Assembly (NCBI GenBank): GCA_964569055.1
Contig: CAZMSZ010000480.1
Coordinates: forward strand, 1 to 5,271
From: JAWLGW01 sp964569055
GTDB taxonomy: Bacteria; Planctomycetota; J058
DNA length: 5,271 bases
Direction: 5' to 3'
In this document: positions 1 to 4,895 of the stretch, piece by piece
Numbering within the stretch: the stretch's first letter is position 1
Layout: the number at the start of each line of letters is the position of its first letter
The notes under the pieces: model-generated
Told to the model about the DNA's origin: nothing
What the model saw: only the letters and a program-made list of their open reading frames with translations
Database searches by the model: none
Position numbers and translations under genes: made by a program

Positions 1-436
1 CCCAGGGCGCGAGGAACTGGCCCTTCTTGACGTTCACCGCCCGGCCCGTGGCGGCCGCCGCCACGATCAGGTCGGTCTGGCGGCAGAGGAAGGCGGGGAT
101 CTGCAGCACGTCCACGACCTCGGCCACGGGCGCGCACTGCTCGGGGAGGTGCACGTCGGTCAGCACCGGCACCCCGAGCTCGGCCTTGACGGCCGCGAGC
201 ACGGCGAGCCCCTCCTCGAAGCCCGGCCCGCGATGCCCCTGGATCGAGGAGCGGTTCGCCTTGTCGAACGAGGCCTTGAACACGTAGGGCACGCCGAGCG
301 CGCGGCAGGTGTCGCGCGTGCGCTCGGCGATCCGCAGCACGAGGTCGCGCTCCTGGATCACGCACGGCCCGGCGATCAAGAACAGCCGCCCGGGCTCGCC
401 GACCGTGACCCCGCCCACCTCGAACGCGCCGCTCAT
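1..436 (-). CDS. kdsA: 3-deoxy-8-phosphooctulonate (Kdo-8-phosphate) synthase, N-terminal 145 residues (3' end outside window)
   Basis: KdsA condenses phosphoenolpyruvate with arabinose 5-phosphate to give Kdo 8-phosphate, the first committed step to Kdo of the lipopolysaccharide inner core; it is cytoplasmic. Translating the minus strand from the ATG at 436 gives family hallmarks in order: IAGPC (residues 21-25), YVFKASFDKANRSS (51-64), LTDVH (92-96), QIPAFLCRQTDL (112-123) and VNVKKGQFLAP (134-144), after which the frame leaves the window. The family is usually about 265-285 residues, so roughly half is visible. Cys25 is where metal-dependent (Aquifex-type) enzymes carry the metal-binding Cys and the metal-independent E. 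coli enzyme carries Asn26, so I infer a metal-dependent enzyme; the remaining metal ligands lie outside the window. The start follows a good ribosome binding site and lies 10 bases after the HEAT/VWA stop codon, so the two genes are probably cotranscribed. Confidence 0.96.
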   Translation of the reverse strand, partial: MSGAFEVGGVTVGEPGRLFLIAGPCVIQERDLVLRIAERTRDTCRALGVPYVFKASFDKANRSSIQGHRGPGFEEGLAVLAAVKAELGVPVLTDVHLPEQCAPVAEVVDVLQIPAFLCRQTDLIVAAAATGRAVNVKKGQFLAPW

Positions 437-442
437 GGCTGA

Positions 443-448
443 CTCCTC
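443..448 (-). promoter_or_regulatory. Ribosome binding site of kdsA
   Basis: The minus strand reads GAGGAG here, six bases before the kdsA ATG (434-436) and overlapping the TGA stop codon (447-449) of the upstream HEAT/VWA gene. It fixes the kdsA start and suggests translational coupling of the two genes. It is one of only two convincing Shine-Dalgarno sequences in the window. Confidence 0.8.
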
Positions 449-1901
449 AGTCGACGACCGCGTACTGGCCGCCGCTCTCGATCGCGAGCCCGGTGGCGAA
501 CTCGGTGTGCCCCTCGGCGATCGCGATCACGTCGATCTTGACCCCGCGCGTCTTGTTGAGCTGCTTGACCTGGTCGAGCAGCTCGCGCCAGCGCTCGGGC
601 GGGTAGGGCCGGCCGGCCTTGTTGGTCGGCGCGCCGTCGGTCACGAACACGAACGTGTCGGCGTCCTTGAACTCGAACGCCAGCTCGAGCGCCGAGTTGG
701 CGGCGGTGGCCCCGTCGGGGCGCAGGCCCTTGAGCCAGTCGACCGCCTTCTTCTTGTTGCCGGGCGACGCCGAGACGAGGTCCTTGCCCTTCCAGGTGCG
801 CGCGTCGTTGGAGAACGCGACCATGTTGAACCGCACCTTGGGGCTGAAGCCCGTGACGAGGCGCTGCGCGGCGCGGCTGAGCCGGGCCATGCGCGAGTAG
901 TAGTCGGGCAGGTTCTGGTCGCTCGGGCACTCGCCGTTCCCCCTGGCGGCGGGGCACTGGCGGAAGGTGCACTTCTTGGGCTTGTAGTCCTCGGCGTTGG
1001 GGTCGACCCCCTTGGGGAGCGGCGGCGGCCCGGCCAGGCTCTCGCCCTCGCCGTCCTCCGAGCCCCGCTCGCCGCCCGCCTCCTCGATGTACTGCCGAAT
1101 GTGCATGGAGCCCGAGGTGTCCATGATCAGCACCACCCGGCGCGAGCGGACCTCCATCGACTCGAACATGCTGGGCGGCGGCTCGCTCTGGAAGTTCTTG
1201 GGCCGCTCCGAGGTGGCCCCCTCGCCCTTGCCACGCTGCGAGGGGTCCCAGCTCTCGCCCGAGTCCTTCCACCACTTCTCCCAGTCGGCGGCCACCTTGA
1301 GCCCCAGCCCGGTGATGTCGTAGAGCGCGCCCCCGATCGCGTCGAGCGGCTCGCCGCCCGCGGCCTCCCACTCGGCGAAGGCCCCGATCAGCGGCGCCAC
1401 GCCCTCCTCGAGCTTCAGGCTGCCGAGCGCGCGGGCCGCGGTGATCACGACCTTCTCGTTCTTGCTGTCGAGCAGCTCGGCCAGGCTCGTCGCGGAGGCC
1501 GGCTCCTGCCACGAGCCCACGATCGGCGCGAGGGCCAGCGCGACCTGCGGGTTCTTCTTGCCCTTGGCGAGCAGGTCGCGCACCTCCTCGTGCGCCTCGG
1601 CGTCGGTCATGCCGATCAGCGCCTCCTGGCAGGCGGCGGCCAGGTTGACCTCCACGCTCGGGCTCTTGCAGGGCATGAGCATGAGCTGCGCCAGGGTCTT
1701 GGCGGCGTCGGCGTCGTTGTCCGCGCCCGCGGCGGCCGCCGCCTCGCGGAGCTGCGTCAGGCGCTCGTCGTCCTCGGGAATGTACCCGTCGACCCCGGCG
1801 AGCTGGCCGACCACCGACTTGAGCCGCTTGGTGCCGTCGCCGGCGAGCGCCGGGAGCGCGGCGAACAGCAGGGCCAAAGCGAGCGGGGCGGATCGGCGCA
1901 T
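447..1901 (-). CDS. Exported HEAT-repeat/von Willebrand factor A (VWA) domain protein
   Basis: A 484-residue protein. Residues 1-20 form a Sec signal peptide (Arg-Arg at 2-3, a hydrophobic Leu/Ala core, ALA|G cleavage after residue 20) with no lipobox Cys, so it should be released outside the inner membrane. Residues about 60-215 are paired amphipathic helices of HEAT type (for example 137-160 and 165-178), ending in DITG (195-198) and an ADWEKWW helix (205-211). A linker of about 35 residues leads to a VWA domain from about 254: MIDAS residues DTSGS (261-265), Thr399 and Asp422 in TDG are all present, so metal-dependent ligand binding looks intact. A long insert (about 267-334) separates the MIDAS loop from the next helix and contains Cys311, Cys316 and Cys325. 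The ligand and role are unknown; VWA/HEAT proteins often act as scaffolds or adhesins. The start was chosen for the signal peptide and the GGAGGT site; the frame runs further upstream, but that extension is low-complexity and covers the opposite-strand gene. First gene of a unit with kdsA. Confidence 0.93.
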   Translation of the reverse strand: MRRSAPLALALLFAALPALAGDGTKRLKSVVGQLAGVDGYIPEDDERLTQLREAAAAAGADNDADAAKTLAQLMLMPCKSPSVEVNLAAACQEALIGMTDAEAHEEVRDLLAKGKKNPQVALALAPIVGSWQEPASATSLAELLDSKNEKVVITAARALGSLKLEEGVAPLIGAFAEWEAAGGEPLDAIGGALYDITGLGLKVAADWEKWWKDSGESWDPSQRGKGEGATSERPKNFQSEPPPSMFESMEVRSRRVVLIMDTSGSMHIRQYIEEAGGERGSEDGEGESLAGPPPLPKGVDPNAEDYKPKKCTFRQCPAARGNGECPSDQNLPDYYSRMARLSRAAQRLVTGFSPKVRFNMVAFSNDARTWKGKDLVSASPGNKKKAVDWLKGLRPDGATAANSALELAFEFKDADTFVFVTDGAPTNKAGRPYPPERWRELLDQVKQLNKTRGVKIDVIAIAEGHTEFATGLAIESGGQYAVVD

Positions 1902-1905
1902 GGAG

Positions 1906-1911
1906 ACCTCC
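1906..1911 (-). promoter_or_regulatory. Ribosome binding site of the HEAT/VWA gene
   Basis: The minus strand reads GGAGGT, ending four bases before the ATG at 1899-1901. It decides the start, placing Met directly before the signal peptide rather than far upstream where the frame also stays open. The site sits in GGAGGTCTCC, whose outer GGAG and CTCC are complementary, so some self-pairing is possible. Confidence 0.75.
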
Positions 1912-1933
1912 GGGACTCTCTCCGGGAGGGCGG

Positions 1934-1939
1934 ATTCTA
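1934..1939 (-). promoter_or_regulatory. Candidate -10 element of the HEAT/VWA-kdsA unit
   Basis: The minus strand reads TAGAAT preceded by G (GTAGAAT), five of six matches to the sigma-70 type TATAAT, and is one of the few AT-containing patches in this gap. It lies 32 bases before the ATG, giving a predicted leader of about 25 bases that contains the GGAGGT site. No convincing -35 hexamer is visible 16-18 bases upstream. Confidence 0.45.
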
Positions 1940-1941
1940 CC

Positions 1942-1985
1942 GAGGTTCGCGGCGGTGATGGCGCGTGGGCTCGGCTGCGAACCTC
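1942..1985. repeat. Perfect 9-bp inverted repeat in the divergent promoter gap
   Basis: GAGGTTCGC at 1942-1950 is exactly mirrored by GCGAACCTC at 1977-1985, with a 26-base spacer. Read in each gene's own direction, the same GCGAACCTC lies upstream of each candidate -10: 2 bases from the minus-strand one and 15 bases from the plus-strand one, where it covers the -35 region. This placement fits an operator controlling both divergent genes; nothing in the window identifies a regulator. Confidence 0.45.
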
Positions 1986-2000
1986 CACGGGCGGGCGGCG

Positions 2001-2006
2001 TAGCAT
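2001..2006 (+). promoter_or_regulatory. Candidate -10 element of the two-TM membrane protein gene
   Basis: TAGCAT, preceded by G (GTAGCAT), ends seven bases before the ATG at 2014. There is no Shine-Dalgarno sequence in front of that ATG. The spacing would put the transcription start at or next to the A of ATG, that is, a leaderless mRNA. No -35 hexamer is recognisable. Confidence 0.4.
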
Positions 2007-2013
2007 GCTGGCC

Positions 2014-2574
2014 ATGAGCGCGCAGGGGGAGCACTGCTTCGGCGTGCTGATCGGCGCGGCCGTGTTCGGCGGCTCGCTGGTCGCGCTCGTCCAGGGGCTG
2101 GCGTGGGCCGGGAGGGCGCTCGAGTGGCGCTGGCTCGCGCCCGACCGGACGGCGTTCTGGTTGGTGTTGCTGCTCGGGCCCGTCCTGCTGCTCGTCCTGG
2201 GGGCGCTCGTGCGAGGAGCCTGGGGCAGCTTCCGGACCGGCCGGCTCGAGCGGCGGATCCGGGCCGACGGTCTCGCGGCCCTGCCGCACCTCGCGGGCGA
2301 GATCGAAGCGGAGCTCGCGGCCGAACGCACGTTTCGGGTCGAGCGAGAGCTGCTGCCGCTCCTGGCCGAGCTGTGCGACCCGATCGCGCCGGGCGAGCTC
2401 CGCGCGCTCCGCGAGGCGGTCGCCCGGCTGGATCGCGCCCGCGACCCGGGCCCGCTCGCGCATGGCTGGGAGCTCCACGGATCCAGCCCCGAGAAGCGCC
2501 AGGCCGCCCGGGACGCGGCCCGCGCCGCCTTGGGGCGGGTGGTCGCGAGGGCGCTCGCGAGGGGCGACGCCTAG
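2014..2574 (+). CDS. Uncharacterised membrane protein with two TM segments and a helical tail
   Basis: A 186-residue protein of no family I recognise. Two hydrophobic stretches, about residues 8-33 and 46-68, look like membrane helices joined by a short loop with Arg34, Arg39 and Arg45. An Arg-rich stretch (74-83) follows the second one. The rest (about 84-186) is a charged, Leu/Ala/Arg-rich and probably helical soluble tail. Coding is supported by the hydrophobic segments and GC-rich third positions; the opposite strand here gives only low-complexity Arg/Ser/Pro sequence. An in-frame ATG at 2005 is the alternative start and would add three residues. I prefer 2014 because TAGCAT lies seven bases upstream of it and overlaps the 2005 codon. 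The frame is open upstream to about 1441, but that part is antisense to the VWA gene. It is transcribed divergently from the HEAT/VWA gene and ends inside the lepB stop codon. Function unknown. Confidence 0.78.
   Translation: MSAQGEHCFGVLIGAAVFGGSLVALVQGLAWAGRALEWRWLAPDRTAFWLVLLLGPVLLLVLGALVRGAWGSFRTGRLERRIRADGLAALPHLAGEIEAELAAERTFRVERELLPLLAELCDPIAPGELRALREAVARLDRARDPGPLAHGWELHGSSPEKRQAARDAARAALGRVVARALARGDA
2543..2560 (-). terminator. Candidate terminator hairpin for lepB (no U tract)
   Basis: TCGCGAG (2543-2549) and CTCGCGA (2554-2560) form a perfect 7-bp stem with a 4-base loop, starting 10 bases after the lepB stop codon on the minus strand. No T run follows, so it is not a classical Rho-independent terminator. 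It also encodes the repeated Ala-Arg near the C-terminus of the convergent plus-strand gene, which may be the only reason the pattern exists. Confidence 0.25.
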
Positions 2575-3275
2575 TCCAGCGGCTCGAACCAGCGGTCCCA
2601 GCGCACGCGCCAGGCGTCGAGGTCGAGCGAGAAGGCGACGGCCACGGCGCGGCCCAGGATCGCGTCGCGCTCCACCAGGCCGAACACGCGCGAGTCGGCG
2701 CTGGCGTCGCGGTTGTCGCCCAGGACCAAGAACCGGTCCGGCGGGATCCGCAGCGGGCCGAGGTCGCGCAGCGCGGCGCCGCCGCGCTCGTAGCGGACGC
2801 GGTGCTCGCGCCCCTCCACGCTCTCGAGCAGGACCCGCGCCCCCTCGGCGTCGAGGCCGAGCGCCTCGTAGGCGGCGGGCTCGCCGTCGATCCACAGCCG
2901 GCCGGCGCGCAGCTCCACGAGGTCGCCCGGGACGGCGGCCACGCGCTTCACCAGGCGGGTGCCGTCGACGGGCGAGAGGAGCACGACCACGTCGCCGCGC
3001 TCGGGCGCGCTGCCCTCGGTGATGCGGATCGTCGTGAAGGGGACCCGCAGCCCGTAGGCGCGCTTGTCCACCACGATCCGGTCGCCGACCTCGATCGTGG
3101 GGCGCATGGAGCCGGTCGGGACGTCGTTCCAGTCGGCCACGGCCGAGCGGAACGGCGCCACGATCAACAAGGCCAGGAGCAGCGCCCGCGCCCACTCGCG
3201 CGCCAGCGCGCGGCGCGAGGGGGCGGGCTCGTCGGGTTGGACGTCCACGGCGGGGGGTTGCTCGGGCTCGCTCAT
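2571..3275 (-). CDS. lepB: Signal peptidase I
   Basis: LepB is the membrane serine/lysine peptidase that removes Sec and Tat signal peptides on the outer face of the cytoplasmic membrane. The 234-residue protein has a Pro/Glu-rich cytosolic N-terminus (1-28), one membrane segment (about 29-46), then the family boxes: DWNDVPTGSMRPTI (48-61) with nucleophile Ser56, GDRIVVDKRAYG (64-75), GDVVVLLSP (94-102), RLVKRVAAVPGD (107-118) with general base Lys110, and LGDNRDASADSR (185-196). Both catalytic residues are present, so it should be active. The DWNDVPTGSM block resembles a LepB subfamily seen in several Gram-negative groups. A single N-terminal anchor, rather than the two of E. coli LepB, is common. 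No Shine-Dalgarno sequence precedes the ATG at 3273-3275, but TAGACT lies seven bases upstream of it. Its stop codon overlaps that of the convergent gene. Confidence 0.97.
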   Translation of the reverse strand: MSEPEQPPAVDVQPDEPAPSRRALAREWARALLLALLIVAPFRSAVADWNDVPTGSMRPTIEVGDRIVVDKRAYGLRVPFTTIRITEGSAPERGDVVVLLSPVDGTRLVKRVAAVPGDLVELRAGRLWIDGEPAAYEALGLDAEGARVLLESVEGREHRVRYERGGAALRDLGPLRIPPDRFLVLGDNRDASADSRVFGLVERDAILGRAVAVAFSLDLDAWRVRWDRWFEPLD

Positions 3276-3280
3276 GCGCT

Positions 3281-3296
3281 CGAGTCTACCGACTCG
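3281..3296. repeat. Interrupted palindrome overlapping the lepB promoter region
   Basis: CGAGTC (3281-3286) and GACTCG (3291-3296) are perfectly complementary arms around the 4-base centre TACC. The palindrome covers the candidate lepB -10 (3283-3288) and stops five bases before the start codon. It could be an operator or, in read-through RNA from the upstream operon, a second hairpin after the one at 3299-3321. Confidence 0.5.
3283..3288 (-). promoter_or_regulatory. Candidate -10 element of lepB
   Basis: The minus strand reads GTAGACT, with TAGACT ending seven bases before the lepB ATG, which has no Shine-Dalgarno sequence. Spacing and sequence match the site before the membrane-protein gene at 2001-2006. 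Because the hexamer lies inside a palindrome, its sequence may instead be explained by that structure. Confidence 0.38.
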
Positions 3297-3298
3297 GG

Positions 3299-3321
3299 GG
3301 CCGCGTCGGCAGCGCGCGGCC
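3299..3321 (-). terminator. GC-rich hairpin after the reductase gene, possible terminator of the hydrolase-reductase operon
   Basis: GGCCGCG (3299-3305) and CGCGGCC (3315-3321) form a perfect 7-bp GC-only stem with a 9-base loop, seven bases past the reductase stop codon on the minus strand. No T tract follows. It sits between the end of one unit and the probable lepB promoter, which suits a terminator or a pause site. Confidence 0.35.
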
Positions 3322-3328
3322 TCGGCGC

Positions 3329-3844
3329 TCAGTCCACCTCGTAAGCCAGCCGCACCAGCCCGTTCTCGAACCGCTCCGTCCCGACCAGCGTCAGGCTGCG
3401 CACCCGCGCGCTGGGCGCGAACAGGGGGATCCCGCCCCCCAGCAGCACCGGCGCCACGTACAGCTCGAGGCGGTCGACGGCGTGGGCGTCGAGGAACGCG
3501 GAGAACACCTGCGCGCCGCCGACCAACCACGTGTCGCGCGGGTCGCGGCGGAGCTCGGTCGCCAGCTCGCGCACGTCGCCCGCGTGCACCTCGACCCCCG
3601 CCGGGAGCCCCTCGAGCGGGCGCGAGCTCAGCACCACGCCGCGCTTCTCGGCGTAGGGCCAGGGCCCGAACCCGAGCACCTGCTCGTAGGTGGCCCGGCC
3701 GAGCACCACCGTGCCCACCGTCGCGAAGAACTCGTCGTAGCCCACGTCCTGGGCGGGGAACGCCTCGAGCCACGCCACCCCGCCGTCGGGCGTGGCGATG
3801 AACCCGTCCGCGCTGACCGCCACGTAGATCACGATCTGGCTCAT
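3329..3844 (-). CDS. Dihydrofolate reductase family/RibD C-terminal domain-like oxidoreductase
   Basis: A 171-residue single-domain protein of the RibD-C/dihydrofolate reductase superfamily (YyaP/YwjB-like). It shows a first strand with SADGFIATPDGG (11-22), the TVVLGRATYE turn (45-54) typical of NAD(P)H-binding members, WLVGGAQVFSAFL (106-118) and LYVAPVLLGGGIPLF (128-142). Length and motif order match the small stand-alone members. These are probably NAD(P)H-dependent reductases, but the substrate is unknown and the protein should not be read as a true folate DHFR or riboflavin enzyme; no riboflavin genes are nearby. The ATG (3842-3844) lies three bases after the stop codon of the upstream hydrolase (TGA-GGC-ATG). 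GAGG ends only one base before the ATG, too close for a normal ribosome binding site, so translation is probably coupled to the hydrolase gene. Confidence 0.92.
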   Translation of the reverse strand: MSQIVIYVAVSADGFIATPDGGVAWLEAFPAQDVGYDEFFATVGTVVLGRATYEQVLGFGPWPYAEKRGVVLSSRPLEGLPAGVEVHAGDVRELATELRRDPRDTWLVGGAQVFSAFLDAHAVDRLELYVAPVLLGGGIPLFAPSARVRSLTLVGTERFENGLVRLAYEVD

Positions 3845-3847
3845 GCC

Positions 3848-4795
3848 TCACGCCCCGAGCCAGCGCAGGACCACGCCGTCCATCCAGTGCAGGCCGCCGC
3901 GCGGGTGGCCGAGGAAGCCGAGGTGTCCGCCGCCTTGGGCCTTGAGCACCTCGACGCAGGCCGGGCGGTCGTCGCGGTCGAGGGTGGTGGCGTCGATCAG
4001 CGGGTCGTCGAGGGCGAACAGCACGCGGGTGGGCACGGCGACTCGTCCGATCCGGCCCGCGGCGCTGGCGCGCGCGTAGTAGTCGGCGGCGTCGCGGAAG
4101 CCCCAGCTCGGGGCGGTGTAGACGTCGTCGAACCCGCGCAGCGTGAGCCCGCGCGGGAGCTGCGCGCGCGGGAGGTCGGGGAAGCGCTGCTCCCGCTCGC
4201 GCACCGACGCGACCAGCCAGCGCACGAACATGTGGTGGTAGAGGAGGTTCTTGGGCCGCGCGATCCGGCCCCAGCAGGCGTCGAGGTCGGCGGGCGGGCA
4301 CACGGCGATCACCTGCTCGACGAGGTCGCCCGCGGCCTCACCGAGGTCGGCCGCCAGCTTGAGCGCCACGTTCCCCCCGAGCGAGAAGCCGACGAGCACC
4401 AGCGGCCCCGAGCCCTCGGCGCGCAACAGCCGCAGCGCGGCGGCCACGTCGGCCGCGCACCCGCCGAAGTACGGCTTGCGCGCCAGGCCCACCCCCGAGC
4501 CGCAGCCGCGCATGTTGAGCCGCACCGCCCGCACGCCGCGCCCGGCCAGCTTGCTGGCGAGGCGCACCATGTAGATCGACTGGTGGCTCCCGCCCAGGCC
4601 GTGCACCAGCACCACCGTGCCCGCGCCGGGGCTCCAGCCCGGCGGGGTGGTGACCTCGAGCGCCAGGCGGTCGCCGTCCTCGAGCGACACCTCGCGCGTG
4701 ATCGAGCCGGGCTCGCGCGCCCAGGGCAGGCGGGCGGCGAGGATCGTCTGCAGGTGCGGATTCCCGAGCAGCGGGAACGGGACGAACCCGGTCAT
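3848..4795 (-). CDS. YheT-family alpha/beta hydrolase
   Basis: A 315-residue cytosolic alpha/beta-fold hydrolase of the YheT/EMB8/ABHD1-3 type. The diagnostic N-terminal motif GNPHLQTIL is at residues 11-19. Next come the oxyanion-hole strand VLVHGLGGS (62-70), NMRGCGSG (94-101), the nucleophile elbow GFSLGG (136-141) with Ser138, the lid region with FDDVYTAPSWGF (222-233), the acid in ALDDP (Asp263 or Asp264) and GGHLGF (289-294) with His291. The triad is therefore complete, and the length is normal for the family. Family members act as esterases or lipases on poorly defined substrates, so the physiological role stays open. No Shine-Dalgarno sequence precedes the ATG at 4793-4795; TAGCCT lies eight bases upstream. 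It is first of a two-gene unit with the reductase three bases downstream. Confidence 0.94.
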   Translation of the reverse strand: MTGFVPFPLLGNPHLQTILAARLPWAREPGSITREVSLEDGDRLALEVTTPPGWSPGAGTVVLVHGLGGSHQSIYMVRLASKLAGRGVRAVRLNMRGCGSGVGLARKPYFGGCAADVAAALRLLRAEGSGPLVLVGFSLGGNVALKLAADLGEAAGDLVEQVIAVCPPADLDACWGRIARPKNLLYHHMFVRWLVASVREREQRFPDLPRAQLPRGLTLRGFDDVYTAPSWGFRDAADYYARASAAGRIGRVAVPTRVLFALDDPLIDATTLDRDDRPACVEVLKAQGGGHLGFLGHPRGGLHWMDGVVLRWLGA

Positions 4796-4803
4796 GGCCG
4801 CTC

Positions 4804-4809
4804 AGGCTA
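4804..4809 (-). promoter_or_regulatory. Candidate -10 element of the hydrolase-reductase operon
   Basis: The minus strand reads GTAGCCT, with TAGCCT ending eight bases before the hydrolase ATG. It is a weaker match to TATAAT than the site at 1934-1939, but shares the GTAG(A/C)(A/C)T pattern with the other three. No -35 hexamer is visible upstream. Confidence 0.33.
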
Positions 4810-4825
4810 CGCGCTGGCGCGGGAA

Positions 4826-4840
4826 GGGGAAGCCCTCCCC
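4826..4840 (-). terminator. Small hairpin between the TPR-like gene and the hydrolase gene
   Basis: GGGGA (4826-4830) and TCCCC (4836-4840) can pair around a 5-base loop. It is the best hairpin in the 100-base gap 4796-4895, lies 55 bases past the TPR-like gene's stop codon and has no T run. A second 5-bp hairpin, GGGTC/GACCC (4893-4905), straddles that stop codon. Neither is a convincing terminator. Apart from these and the candidate -10, I see nothing in this gap. Confidence 0.18.
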
Positions 4841-4895
4841 CGAATGGGCGCGGACGGGTCGAGACCTGCGCGCGGACGATCCTGCGGACCGAGGG

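Noticed and set aside
309..1958. 549-codon plus-strand open frame
   Set aside because: It is antisense to kdsA and the HEAT/VWA gene, whose motifs are unmistakable. Its own translation is Arg/Leu/Gly/Ala low complexity.
1441..2013. Longer plus-strand start for the membrane-protein gene
   Set aside because: The upstream part is antisense to the signal-peptide and HEAT-coding region of the VWA gene and has no protein-like features.
1902..2330. N-terminal extension of the HEAT/VWA frame to an ATG at 2330
   Set aside because: The extension is Ser/Arg/Pro low complexity and antisense to the membrane-protein gene. The ATG at 1901 has a strong ribosome binding site and begins a textbook signal peptide.
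433..3195. 920-codon minus-strand open frame
   Set aside because: It runs across the HEAT/VWA gene in another frame, the opposite-strand membrane gene and lepB. Its translation is Arg/Gly/Ala/Pro-rich with no motifs, as expected for out-of-frame reading of GC-rich genes where stop codons are rare.
3329..3844. Calling the reductase a true dihydrofolate reductase or riboflavin RibD
   Set aside because: It matches only the fold-level motifs of the superfamily. The deaminase domain of RibD is missing and no folate or riboflavin genes are nearby.
3841..3860. Separate promoter for the reductase
   Set aside because: Only three bases separate it from the hydrolase stop codon and there is no GTAG-type element before it, so it is best read as the second gene of an operon.
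2571..4301. 576-codon minus-strand frame reading through into lepB
   Set aside because: Only its last 234 codons are lepB. The upstream part is an out-of-frame shadow of the reductase and hydrolase and is Arg/Ala/Gly low complexity, so it is not a fusion protein.
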